DNA from: a virus
Strand: one strand, 5' to 3'
DNA length: 46,366 nt
Virus record (IMG/VR): IMGVR_UViG_3300025083_002446
Location: 1-46,366 of that record
Both the position numbers and the translations under genes were made by a program. The notes under the pieces were generated by a model. That model worked only from the letters and a program-made list of their open reading frames with translations, did not search any database and was not told where the DNA came from. Below are positions 35,725 to 44,273 of this stretch, one piece after another (position 1 is the stretch's first letter; every line of letters begins with the position of its first letter).

Positions 35725-37901
35725 TGCAAACATTATTTGACCCGTTACATGTAGAGACTCATAAACTAAAGACATCAGTAAAAAATTTAAATAAAACAAT
35801 AACTATTTTGTCAGAAAGTCCAGATTATAAATATCAAACTTATAGTAATATAATTTTAAATATAAATCCCAATAAAAGATATGACCATTATTATATTATT
35901 AATACTGATATGACGTTCTATGATGAAAATAATAATTACTATAGTGATTATAATGATGAAGAAATAAATTACACAGATAAAATATCCATCGTAATCGACC
36001 GTGTACTTGCAGATGACACTATAATGTCACGCATTAAGTCAGGTAAAGCCATGTTACTATTTGATTTTAGTGTAGAAGATTGTCCTATATCAATAGATGA
36101 TTCAACCATATATGGAAAAATAAATAAATATTTCAGCAAAATAAACACTCATAACAATGTAGTATATTGGACGATGAATGAAAGTGTTTATGATAAAATT
36201 GACAAGAAAGATTGTAATGTTAGAATTGAATGCGTTTCATTGAGTACCCTGCGATATGTTAGATTCAATTATAATGATTACAACAAATTAATATACAGCA
36301 ACCAAAACGGACTGGGACGCAAATCAGCATTGTATTTGAACAGGAGACCTAGAGAACATAGAATAATACTATTGGCAGAATGTGTCAAACGAGGGGTAGA
36401 TATTGATAATATGTACCTTTCATTTATCGGTAATTCACTTTCTGATTATGATAAGAAAAACGATGCTGAAATTATTAAAAATACAATAGATATTCATTAC
36501 GGAGATGCATACCCAACTCATATAGGAAAAGGCATATCACCTTTCTTATTTGAACAATTAACTCCACATATGGGCAAACACATAGAAATACGCACAAGCG
36601 AGGATGATGGAAAAATAAGATTAGGAGACAAAGTTGATGGTGATGTAATATCACGAGTAACCGATATGTTACCTCATAGATTAAAATCAAAATTTGAAAT
36701 CATTACAGAATATACATATACTGATTCTGATATTTCAATAAGTGAAAAATTATCATTAGCAATGTTAAGTAAAATTCCATTTGTTGTTCTTGGTGATAGA
36801 CATTATTTGCGCCATTTAAAGAAACTAGGATTTAAAACATTTGACAAGTTCTGGTCTGAGGCATATGACCATAAAAATAAAGACGACAGAATAAGTGTGC
36901 TTGCCTCAACAATAAATGATATAGTTAATTTTTTTCATTGTAACACCGATGAATATGGCAATAGTGTATACTCTAAAGAAATGAATGAAATATTAGAACA
37001 TAACTATGGTCACTATAAAGATGTATATGCTCCTACTATTATTGACAGAGTTTTAAATACGTTATCGACAAATGAAAAGGACACAGATATGATAAACAAT
37101 GAAGAAGAAAACATAACAGAGTACGCATTAACGTTGAATAAACAAATGGCAAATCATTTTGATAACTTCAAACAAAATTATCCAGAAATAGCACAATGCA
37201 AAGAATTAATGGGATTCCATGGTGATGGATTCGAAGAGTCAATGAAAAAGGGGTTCTGGCAAAATCATACAAGAATGTTAGAAGCATTGGGATTATCAAA
37301 GAACGGATTCAGGTCTAAGTCAAATCCTGCTATATTAGATTTGGGGACACAATTTGGAATGTTCCCTCATTTCTTAAATTCTATAGGACTAACTGATGTA
37401 AGTTATACTAATTCGGTAGAGGAGGCATCTAGTGATATAGGAGATTTAAAACTTATTTGGGACAAAATAGGGACTTCCAACGCAGAAGGAACTCAAATGC
37501 CAATTCCATTGCACATTAAAACAGGAAAAAGTTTCAGTTTGCCTAAAAAGTATGACTTAATCATATGTACTACGTCAAACGTATTGTGGCAAACTGAGAC
37601 AGTTCTACGATTTCACAGTCGTACTTTAGGATTTTCATATTATGTAACGGATAAAAATGATGAATCTCATACATTTTTTGCACCATATGATGTTGATGAC
37701 CTTAGATTTTTCATTGAGAATATAAAAGAATACTTAAATGACGACGGAATTGCACTAATACAGCCTTATCCTTTTCCTTATCATGTAGGCGCATTCAAAG
37801 AAGAATTGGAATTATTAAAAGCATATCAATCACCAGAAGACGGATACATTGGACCGCCAGGCGAAGATAATCTATTTGATTACTTTGTAATTAGGAAGTA
37901 A
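35724..37901 (+). CDS. Two-domain protein: TEK-like glycosyltransferase part fused to a SAM methyltransferase
   Basis: The 725-residue protein has two parts. Residues about 1-430 include, near 338-385, SEKLSLAMLSKIPFVVLG, LKKLGFKTFDKFW and EAYDHKNKDDR. This is the motif series also found in the genes at 31918 and 41499, and it points to a GT-B-like donor-binding domain. Residues about 450-725 contain AILDLGTQFGMFPHFL near 535, a variant of methyltransferase motif I, then KYDLIICTTSNVLW and a DDGIALIQPYPF strand, as in class I SAM-dependent methyltransferases. A linker of acidic residues (NNEEENITEY) separates them. A fused transferase that adds and caps a sugar by methylation is a reasonable inference. 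The methyl acceptor is unknown. Confidence 0.55.
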   Translation: MQTLFDPLHVETHKLKTSVKNLNKTITILSESPDYKYQTYSNIILNINPNKRYDHYYIINTDMTFYDENNNYYSDYNDEEINYTDKISIVIDRVLADDTIMSRIKSGKAMLLFDFSVEDCPISIDDSTIYGKINKYFSKINTHNNVVYWTMNESVYDKIDKKDCNVRIECVSLSTLRYVRFNYNDYNKLIYSNQNGLGRKSALYLNRRPREHRIILLAECVKRGVDIDNMYLSFIGNSLSDYDKKNDAEIIKNTIDIHYGDAYPTHIGKGISPFLFEQLTPHMGKHIEIRTSEDDGKIRLGDKVDGDVISRVTDMLPHRLKSKFEIITEYTYTDSDISISEKLSLAMLSKIPFVVLGDRHYLRHLKKLGFKTFDKFWSEAYDHKNKDDRISVLASTINDIVNFFHCNTDEYGNSVYSKEMNEILEHNYGHYKDVYAPTIIDRVLNTLSTNEKDTDMINNEEENITEYALTLNKQMANHFDNFKQNYPEIAQCKELMGFHGDGFEESMKKGFWQNHTRMLEALGLSKNGFRSKSNPAILDLGTQFGMFPHFLNSIGLTDVSYTNSVEEASSDIGDLKLIWDKIGTSNAEGTQMPIPLHIKTGKSFSLPKKYDLIICTTSNVLWQTETVLRFHSRTLGFSYYVTDKNDESHTFFAPYDVDDLRFFIENIKEYLNDDGIALIQPYPFPYHVGAFKEELELLKAYQSPEDGYIGPPGEDNLFDYFVIRK

Positions 37902-37902
37902 T

Positions 37903-38811
37903 ATGAAATATTACATAGCAGGCAATAGAGGATTAGTAGGAACACACTACAGCAATGTAGTTAGTAATTCTCTGGGCGGGAACACAGACTTAGTTGACTA
38001 CAGTGACCCGACTAGTACAAACGAAGAATTCAAAAGACTAGAGAAAACATATGGATTGCCTACACATGTAATTATCAATGCGGCTACAGTTGGTGGTCTA
38101 CAAGAAGATTTAGATTTTTCGTATGAACTGATGATAAAGAATTTAACTATTCAGAATAATATATTCAATGTATGTTCTGAGTTTGGAATAGATAGAGTGC
38201 TACTACAAGGAAGTACTTGTAGTTATCCTGCCGAAGGAAGTCAACCGTATACTGAAGACCAATTGATGAATGGCGAACCCCACAAAACATATTTGCCAAC
38301 AGCAATGCCAAAATTAATGGGCATGTATCAATGTAGAGCAAAGAATGAAAAAGCAGGAACACATTGGCGCACTGCGATAAACTCTAATATGTTTGGACCA
38401 AATGATAGAACAGGAGAACACGCACATGTAATTGGTGCGTTGATGCAAAAGTTTGTTACAGCAGTCAAAGAAGACTGGACTGAGATTGAGATATGGGGTA
38501 GTGGAAATCAAAGTAGAGATTTGATTTATATCAAAGATGCCATAAGTGCAATGGATATAATTCTAAACAACAATAAATATGATACAGTTAACGTTGCGAG
38601 TGGAGTTGAAACTTCTATTAGAACATTAGCAGAAACATTAAAAACAATAAGCGGATTTACAGGCAGATTGTGGTATAACACTGATAGGCCAGAAGGAATT
38701 AAAAACAGAGCCATTGATAATTCAAAGTTAAAAGAACTAGGATGGACACCAAAATACACATTAGAAGAAGCACTAACAGAAACATACGGATGGTATTATG
38801 ATAGACATTAA
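37903..38811 (+). CDS. GDP-L-fucose synthase-like short-chain dehydrogenase with altered active site
   Basis: The 302-residue protein is an extended SDR most like GDP-L-fucose synthase. It has G7-x-x-G10-x-x-G13 (GNRGLVG) for NADP, NAATVGG, the family's GSTCSYP with Cys106, FGPNDRTGEHAHVI with His175, and SRDLIYIKDA. The Cys and His used for epimerisation in that family are therefore kept. However, the catalytic Y-x-x-x-K is replaced: alignment with the usual PYAIAK segment puts Thr133 in the Tyr place (TAMPK, Lys137 kept), the nearest Tyr being Tyr130. It may be an epimerase without normal reductase activity, or it may use Tyr130. The gene starts one base after the previous stop, and the next gene starts inside its 3' end. 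Confidence 0.75.
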   Translation: MKYYIAGNRGLVGTHYSNVVSNSLGGNTDLVDYSDPTSTNEEFKRLEKTYGLPTHVIINAATVGGLQEDLDFSYELMIKNLTIQNNIFNVCSEFGIDRVLLQGSTCSYPAEGSQPYTEDQLMNGEPHKTYLPTAMPKLMGMYQCRAKNEKAGTHWRTAINSNMFGPNDRTGEHAHVIGALMQKFVTAVKEDWTEIEIWGSGNQSRDLIYIKDAISAMDIILNNNKYDTVNVASGVETSIRTLAETLKTISGFTGRLWYNTDRPEGIKNRAIDNSKLKELGWTPKYTLEEALTETYGWYYDRH

Positions 38812-39559
38812 CAATATTAAATATAAAAGAATATTCTGTTTCGGATGCAGTTTTACTAATTATCATAAAATGCCCACATGGGCTGATATTCTAAAATTAC
38901 ATTTTGAAAATACAAGCACTGTAGTACACAATGAAGGTAAACCCGGTGTAGGCAACTATTATATATTTAATAAAATAGTTCAAACGGGTTTAAGATACAA
39001 TTTTACTAAAGATGATTTAATTCTAATACAATGGAGTGGTGTTTTTAGAGAAGATAGATTTAAAGATGGGCAGTGGATTACACCAGGAAATATATTGACT
39101 CAATCTGTATATTCTACCTCTGTTGTTAATAAATGGTTTTTTGATGAAGAGGGAATGCTGATGCGTGATTGCTCTTATATTCATGTAATAAAAAAGATGT
39201 TAGAATGCGATGATTTGAATTATGAAATGTTCAGTATGAATGGAATTCAGGCAATCGACCAATATTATGAGCCTAGTATAGAAAACGCTAGTCTTCAAAC
39301 ATTCAAGGAGAATAGGTTCATCGGTTTAACATCTCTATACCAAGACACGTTAAAAAAAATAAATCCAAGTATGTATGATATAGTACTTGGAGAAAATGCA
39401 GGTGTAGGAGAGGGTGTTAGATTAAAAGGCGATAAGCATCCCGACTATCATTTTCTGCCAACTCAACATTTGTTATATTTAGAAAAAGTCTTTCAATTCA
39501 AACCATCTGATGAATTGAGAACACGAGTAGAGAAAATTACAAAGGAATTATTACCATGA
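38798..39559 (+). CDS. SGNH/GDSL-type hydrolase-like protein
   Basis: The 253-residue protein begins with IFCFGCSFTNY, in which Ser18 of GCSFT takes the place of the GDSL nucleophile. Then come an EGKPGVGN block (the Gly/Asn region), LILIQWSG, and near the C-terminus GDKHPDYHFLPTQHLLYLE, which supplies the Asp/His part. The order fits SGNH hydrolases, which act as esterases or as de-/transacetylases on carbohydrates. There is no signal peptide, so cytosolic action on an intermediate or acceptor is likely. It overlaps the previous gene by 14 nt and the following aminotransferase gene by 4 nt (ATGA). Substrate unknown; an O-acyl group on a sugar would fit the setting. Confidence 0.6.
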   Translation: MIDINNIKYKRIFCFGCSFTNYHKMPTWADILKLHFENTSTVVHNEGKPGVGNYYIFNKIVQTGLRYNFTKDDLILIQWSGVFREDRFKDGQWITPGNILTQSVYSTSVVNKWFFDEEGMLMRDCSYIHVIKKMLECDDLNYEMFSMNGIQAIDQYYEPSIENASLQTFKENRFIGLTSLYQDTLKKINPSMYDIVLGENAGVGEGVRLKGDKHPDYHFLPTQHLLYLEKVFQFKPSDELRTRVEKITKELLP

Positions 39560-40641
39560 TAACGCCTAACAGTCACATGAACCCAGTATATGGGCAAGAA
39601 GAAATAGATAGTGTAACAGAGTACATCAACTCTGGTGGTTGGATAATGGAACACACCAAGACTAGAGAGATGGAACAAATGATATGTGACTACACTGGCG
39701 CCAAGTACGCACACATGGTAACGAGTGCAACAACTGGGTTATTAGTTGCATCAATGGTCGCTGATATAAAACCAAATGAAAGATTTGCTGTAAGTGCCTA
39801 TACTCAAGCCGCTACGGCTAATGGTGCTATTCTAATGGGAGCAACACCAGTTATAGTTGACGTAGACACGAGTTCTTACACTATTGACTTTGAAAGTATA
39901 CCCGATGATTGTCGTGTTGTGTTTGTTACAAGTATCAATGGAAGATATCCAGATGATGCATGGTTGCATATAGCAAAGTTGAGAAGTGAAGGAAGATTTG
40001 TAATTGAAGATAGTGCCCAAGCATTAGGAAGTTGGCATAAAGAAAATCATATTGGTACAATGGGACATCTTGGAATATTCAGTTTTGGTGCTCCTAAGAT
40101 TATCACAACAGGTCAAGGTGGTTGTATTATCACTAATGACGAAGAACTAAGCAAGAAGATAGTTGCGATAAAGAACTTTGGTAGAACGGTTGCTGTGGGT
40201 GAGGTCTACAATGTAATGGGTATGAACTTTAAGTTTACAGACATTCAAGCCGCATTCGGTGTTGCACAAATGAAAAAGTTGCCTGGCATTGTTGAACGCA
40301 AGAAAGATATCTTTGATGCATACACTGAAGGACTACACGATGTTTGTGATTTTATTTCTACTGATTTAGATTCTACAACGCCAACTTATCCAGAAATTTT
40401 AGTTGACAATAGAGATGCGTTAGCAAATTATCTTAGAGAAAATGGAATAGGATGTAGAGCAGTATACTATAGTTTATGTGACCAACCCTATCATAGTCAA
40501 TGGAAAACTCCAACACCTAATACTGATTACATAGCAAAGATGGGATTACATTTACCAGGTCAAGCAGACTTGACTAGAGACGATGTATTATCTATATGTG
40601 ATATTGTGAGAACTGGCCTTATAGAGTGTAACAAGATTTAA
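39556..40641 (+). CDS. DegT/DnrJ/EryC1/StrS-type PLP aminotransferase
   Basis: The 361-residue protein matches the sugar aminotransferase family. Lys181 in FGAPKIITTGQGG is the PLP-binding lysine, preceded by VIEDSAQALGS (the Asp that contacts the PLP ring nitrogen and the Gln next to it). KNFGR and a C-terminal CRAVYYSLCDQPYHSQW region are also typical. Such enzymes convert 4-keto or 3-keto nucleotide sugars into amino sugars. It is the last gene of the plus-strand operon, and its 3' end overlaps the convergent epimerase gene by 54 nt. Its substrate could be a keto-sugar also handled by the minus-strand genes, but the keto-sugar-forming 4,6-dehydratase is not in this window. Confidence 0.88.
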   Translation: MITPNSHMNPVYGQEEIDSVTEYINSGGWIMEHTKTREMEQMICDYTGAKYAHMVTSATTGLLVASMVADIKPNERFAVSAYTQAATANGAILMGATPVIVDVDTSSYTIDFESIPDDCRVVFVTSINGRYPDDAWLHIAKLRSEGRFVIEDSAQALGSWHKENHIGTMGHLGIFSFGAPKIITTGQGGCIITNDEELSKKIVAIKNFGRTVAVGEVYNVMGMNFKFTDIQAAFGVAQMKKLPGIVERKKDIFDAYTEGLHDVCDFISTDLDSTTPTYPEILVDNRDALANYLRENGIGCRAVYYSLCDQPYHSQWKTPTPNTDYIAKMGLHLPGQADLTRDDVLSICDIVRTGLIECNKI

Positions 40642-41502
40642 TATACCAGAGTCAAGTGTTTCTGTTGCTACAAATCCCGTACGTTCTTTTATTTTAGAAT
40701 AATCAACAAAGTAATTTCTTCCATCTTTGTCGTGTTCTAGTGTTGTATTCACTTCAAGTTCATAGTCAACATATTTTTGAATAGTTGTTGCTATGTCTAA
40801 CTTTGTATGATTAAGAGTTTCATCACCAACGTTCCAGACTTCACCTTTCATATCATCATACTTCTCTATTCCGAGAGCAAAGCCTCGAACTAAATCGTTA
40901 ATACTTAGGAATGTTCTTTTGAAATGACCTTCAAACAATACGAGTTTGCCTACATTAATTGCTTGATTAACAAAGTCATTGACGAGCAAATCATTTCGTA
41001 ATCTATTACTGACACCAAATGCAGTTGCTGGTCTAAAGATAACTGCGTTATCTCCTGAGTATTCTTCTCCTATCAATTTGTATTCACTATACTTACTGAT
41101 TGGATTTGTTTCTGAGCCTTCTGTGCAAATGCTATTAAGGGCACCATAGACACTACCTGTACTCGCATATACAAATGGCTTATCGCCAGTGGCATCAATA
41201 ACTCGTTTCGTTGCTTCAACATTGATAGAGTGTGCTAGTATTGGCTCGGCATCACACGCTGGATAACCAACAATACCTGCTAGATGAATAACCGCATCTG
41301 CTGATTTGATTACAGACTCAACTTCTTTGTTCCTAATGTCCATGACATGAAGATGAAAGTTAGGATGGTCTATGATATTCAATATCGGCGTAACTCCCCA
41401 TCGCATCCAATCTATACATATTACTTCGTGACCTTGTTTTAGAAAGTATTCACTAAGTCTACATCCAACATATCCTGCCCCACCTGTTATTGCTATTTTC
41501 AT
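40588..41502 (-). CDS. NAD-dependent nucleotide-sugar epimerase/dehydratase
   Basis: The 304-residue extended SDR has G7-x-x-G10-x-x-G13 (GGAGYVG), a DWMRWG segment after strand 2, HLAGIVGYPA, a YASTGSVYG strand with the active-site Ser/Thr, and Y-x-x-x-K in YSEYKL. RPATAFG and RTFLSINDLVRG complete the pattern of UDP/dTDP-sugar epimerases and dehydratases. The dinucleotide site and catalytic residues are intact, unlike the fucose-synthase-like gene at 37903. It is the last gene of the minus-strand operon. Its start overlaps the stop of the previous gene (ATGA), and its last 17 codons are antisense to the DegT gene. Exact sugar unknown. Confidence 0.85.
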   Translation of the reverse strand: MKIAITGGAGYVGCRLSEYFLKQGHEVICIDWMRWGVTPILNIIDHPNFHLHVMDIRNKEVESVIKSADAVIHLAGIVGYPACDAEPILAHSINVEATKRVIDATGDKPFVYASTGSVYGALNSICTEGSETNPISKYSEYKLIGEEYSGDNAVIFRPATAFGVSNRLRNDLLVNDFVNQAINVGKLVLFEGHFKRTFLSINDLVRGFALGIEKYDDMKGEVWNVGDETLNHTKLDIATTIQKYVDYELEVNTTLEHDKDGRNYFVDYSKIKERTGFVATETLDSGILNLVTLYKASSHNITYR

Positions 41503-42599
41503 ATTTTTTCTACCTGGTTACATATCCAAACAGCACGTTCATACTTAGTTTCGCTTTTAATCTGTTCGTATACTTTTTGATTGTGTATTCTTGCTTCCTT
41601 TGTATCTTTATAAATCTTTTTTATATAATTCTTATTATCACCAATTTCTTTAATAAGTTCAAATATGGTTTCTAATCTTGCATCATCAGGTAATCCATTA
41701 TCGTATTCGGATAAGTAATCTTGTAATTCGAATCCATACTTTCTTAGATATCCTGCTGTATTTGGAGAATTAAACCATATAAAAAATCTACCAGTGCTTA
41801 ATGGTTTTGCAGTTTTTTCTGTAGTAAAGTGCATACTTCCACGTACATGTTGGCTTTCGCATACAATATCAAAGTGTGTGTTATTGTATATCGTCTCGGG
41901 CACTACGTGTGATAAAATATAAGGTCTGTTTTCTTGAATTACAGGTATCATAGTGTCTAACTTTCCTATTGAATAACTAGCACCTAAATCTTGCTGAGTC
42001 AAATGGTATAATGTGCCGGCATCTTCTAGATGGGTATCTGAATCATTTTTATACTGACTATGACCCATATATGTTGAGTACACATATGAATGGGGTCGAA
42101 CCGCTTCAAACATTTTTGTTCTGTATTCTCGTTCAGAACCCAATAACATATTAAATGTAAAGTCTTTTTGTCTATAATCAAAGTCTATTGTTGTATCTTG
42201 GGACGTGTATATAGACCTATCAGCAAACCATGGCATATTAAAAGTTCTAGATAGGTCAAGAGGGTAATTGCTATCTTCTGACGATGCTATATAAAATACA
42301 TTAAGTTTATCAACTTCTGTCATAAATTCTTGTAGTAATTTTTTACGTTCGCCAGTTGCCTGCTGTTCTGTCATCTCTATCAATTCTGATATTACAAAAA
42401 AACAAATATCATATTTTTCTATTTCTATTAATAAATTATCTAATTGTAATTTACATAAATGAACTCTATGTTCAATATCATACCAAGAAGAGTCAAAATA
42501 TAACCATCTCTCCCAGTTAAAAATAAGAATCTTTTCTGAAGATTTTTCATATTTTTTTAATAAGTCGCTTTCATAGTTGTTGAATACTTGACGAATCAT
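41499..42599 (-). CDS. Putative glycosyltransferase-like protein with C-terminal TEK motif
   Basis: The 366-residue protein is not recognised over its N-terminal 240 residues, which alternate strands and helices (KILIFNWERWLYF, YDICFFVISEL). Near residues 255-305 it has MHFTTEKTAKPLSTGRFF, then LRKYGFELQDYL and EYDNGLPDDARLETIFELI. The same ordered motif occurs in the genes at 31918 and 35724 on the other strand. The motif resembles the donor-binding end of fucosyltransferase-like enzymes. It sits between a sugar C-methyltransferase and an epimerase, with one base and a 4-nt overlap as spacings, so a role as the transferase for the sugar made by this operon is plausible. Confidence 0.45.
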   Translation of the reverse strand: MIRQVFNNYESDLLKKYEKSSEKILIFNWERWLYFDSSWYDIEHRVHLCKLQLDNLLIEIEKYDICFFVISELIEMTEQQATGERKKLLQEFMTEVDKLNVFYIASSEDSNYPLDLSRTFNMPWFADRSIYTSQDTTIDFDYRQKDFTFNMLLGSEREYRTKMFEAVRPHSYVYSTYMGHSQYKNDSDTHLEDAGTLYHLTQQDLGASYSIGKLDTMIPVIQENRPYILSHVVPETIYNNTHFDIVCESQHVRGSMHFTTEKTAKPLSTGRFFIWFNSPNTAGYLRKYGFELQDYLSEYDNGLPDDARLETIFELIKEIGDNKNYIKKIYKDTKEARIHNQKVYEQIKSETKYERAVWICNQVEKI

Positions 42600-42600
42600 T

Positions 42601-43797
42601 TTATTTACCTTTAATAATTTCTACATCAGGCATAGCAAACACCATTGTGCCGCCGCCATCTATCCATTGTTTTTCTTTTTCTACAAACATATCTTTGAAC
42701 CCGAAGTTAGGAACAAAGAACACGTCAGCATCTTTTTTAGCATCGTCTTCGTGTACGATTGGAATATTAGTACCAACAGTCACTCTTCCTACTTTACCAG
42801 AATGAATTTCGGCTGCACCCTTGAAGTACTTTCCTAATTTCCATAGTTGTAGCATTGTATTTCCTTTTGTACTTGCACCATATACATAACAGTTCTTATC
42901 CTTGTATGTTTCGAGTGTATCTCTCAGAACTTTACCATTATGTTCAATCTCTGAGAAGAAATGTTTCAGTGTAGATATATCTTCATCATACTGAATACTT
43001 CCTTTGTCTAAATGTCTTGCCCATAGTTGATAACTTCCACCTTGTATGTCATTTTCTTCTACATGATATATTTCTAATCCATTACGTTCATATAATTCTA
43101 CAAGACTTGCATATGAATAATATTCTAAATGTTCGTGACAGACGTTACCCAAATCTCTCATTCTTAACATTGGTGCAAGTGTCATTAACTGTGCAATAAA
43201 AATACCATCATCTGTCAGTGCTTCTTTCACACTTGATATGAAATCATTTGGATTGTCCATATCATAGAACATACCAATAGCGGTGATTGCCTTTGCTTTG
43301 TTGTTAATGTATTCAGGTGAGGCGTGTGTGCAGATGTATTGGTCAAGATATTTATGGTCCCACATTTCTGGAATCATTATATCACAATTGTCTTTTAACT
43401 TGTCCCATAGGTTTGGTGCTGGCTCACATCCAATTCTAATTCTATACCTTGATACTCCATCTAACAGAGTTCCATCGTTCGCCCCAATGTCTAATACTGT
43501 GTCACCCTCATCAGTATATGTATTGATAATATTTGCTATGTCGATTAGATTGTCTTTTAGTTTCTGATTCAATCCACTCTCGTACCAATAGTGTTCACCA
43601 TATAATACTTTAGGGTCAACTGTATGTCGAAGTTGAACTAAGTCACACTTCTCACACTGGTCTAACACCATTGGTGCAGATGAAGTAGGGTCTTGACTAG
43701 ACTGAGGGAAATCATTAATACATATCTCACCAAAGTCTACAACTAAATGAACAGGACTATCACAAACCCTACAAGTATCTTTCTCATTAATTATCAT
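42601..43797 (-). CDS. Sugar C-methyltransferase (TylCIII/NovU type)
   Basis: The 398-residue protein has the three-part plan of nucleotide-sugar C-methyltransferases. The N-terminal zinc-binding domain has C-x2-C pairs (Cys9/Cys12 in CRVC, and CEKC near residue 50). The SAM domain has VLDIGANDGTLL and the characteristic VCHEHLEYYS, whose His/Glu/Tyr residues act in catalysis in this family. The C-terminal Rossmann-like domain has VYGASTKGNTMLQ. These enzymes add a methyl group to C3 (or C5) of 4-keto nucleotide sugars. With the cupin upstream and the epimerase downstream, it points to a branched-chain deoxysugar. Its ATG overlaps the cupin stop by one base. Confidence 0.88.
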   Translation of the reverse strand: MIINEKDTCRVCDSPVHLVVDFGEICINDFPQSSQDPTSSAPMVLDQCEKCDLVQLRHTVDPKVLYGEHYWYESGLNQKLKDNLIDIANIINTYTDEGDTVLDIGANDGTLLDGVSRYRIRIGCEPAPNLWDKLKDNCDIMIPEMWDHKYLDQYICTHASPEYINNKAKAITAIGMFYDMDNPNDFISSVKEALTDDGIFIAQLMTLAPMLRMRDLGNVCHEHLEYYSYASLVELYERNGLEIYHVEENDIQGGSYQLWARHLDKGSIQYDEDISTLKHFFSEIEHNGKVLRDTLETYKDKNCYVYGASTKGNTMLQLWKLGKYFKGAAEIHSGKVGRVTVGTNIPIVHEDDAKKDADVFFVPNFGFKDMFVEKEKQWIDGGGTMVFAMPDVEIIKGK

Positions 43798-44177
43798 TAC
43801 TCACCTGCTCTAGTGATAGGTTCATCACAATCGTTCCACTTCTTTGTTATCATTGCGACCATCTTGCAATCTGCCATTGGAATGAATGTATGTGCTACGT
43901 TCTTTGGCAAGTATACACAGTCACCAGAAGCAACAGGAGTAGGGACCTCAGTGCCATCGTCTTGTAACTCTAAGTATACTCCATTACCTTCTACAAACAT
44001 AATGTATTCATCAAACTCTTTATGATAGTGGTGTCCACGTTGTGAACCTTTAAGTGTTACAATATAACTCCATTCTACAACTGGGTCACCTTGTTCTGGA
44101 TAGTATGTGAATATACCACCTCTGCCATCTTTTAGTGTAATTGGATTAATTTCTGGGTCAAGTTTTCTAATATGCAT
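43797..44177 (-). CDS. Cupin, nucleotide-sugar isomerase/epimerase-like (WxcM/FdtA type)
   Basis: The 126-residue single-domain cupin has RGHHYHKEFDEYIMFVEGNG, which matches cupin motif 1 (G-x5-H-x-H-x3-4-E-x6-G), and GDCVYLPKNVAHTFIP as motif 2. The size and the RG-x-HYHK start are similar to sugar 3,4-ketoisomerases of the FdtA/WxcM group and to some 3,5-epimerases; sequence alone does not decide which. It is the first gene of the four-gene minus operon, preceded at 37 nt by GATAAATA on the same strand. Action on a 4-keto-6-deoxy nucleotide sugar would prepare the substrate for the adjacent C-methyltransferase. Confidence 0.75.
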   Translation of the reverse strand: MHIRKLDPEINPITLKDGRGGIFTYYPEQGDPVVEWSYIVTLKGSQRGHHYHKEFDEYIMFVEGNGVYLELQDDGTEVPTPVASGDCVYLPKNVAHTFIPMADCKMVAMITKKWNDCDEPITRAGE

Positions 44178-44214
44178 ATAATTATCTACCGTTTATTAAC
44201 TCTGTACATAATTA

Positions 44215-44222
44215 TATTTATC
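44215..44222 (-). promoter_or_regulatory. T4-type late promoter motif GATAAATA for the cupin operon
   Basis: GATAAATA on the minus strand ends 37 nt before the cupin ATG, between the lipoprotein terminator and the gene. It suggests late expression of the four-gene sugar operon, in contrast to the early-type promoter of the convergent operon. Confidence 0.5.
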
Positions 44223-44229
44223 ATATAAA

Positions 44230-44253
44230 AAAGCCCTCGATTAAGAGGGCTTT
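44230..44253 (-). terminator. Rho-independent terminator after the lipoprotein gene
   Basis: AAAGCCCTC and GAGGGCTTT form a 9-bp perfect stem around the 6-nt loop GATTAA. On the minus strand the stem leads directly into a run of six T. It lies 20 nt after the stop of the FG-GAP lipoprotein gene and just before the late motif of the cupin operon, so it separates the two minus-strand units. Confidence 0.9.
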
Positions 44254-44273
44254 AATTTAACAGTTAGAAACTA

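Noticed and set aside
43283-43567. Open frame on the plus strand inside the C-methyltransferase gene
   Set aside because: It is antisense to a well-supported enzyme and lacks a ribosome site.
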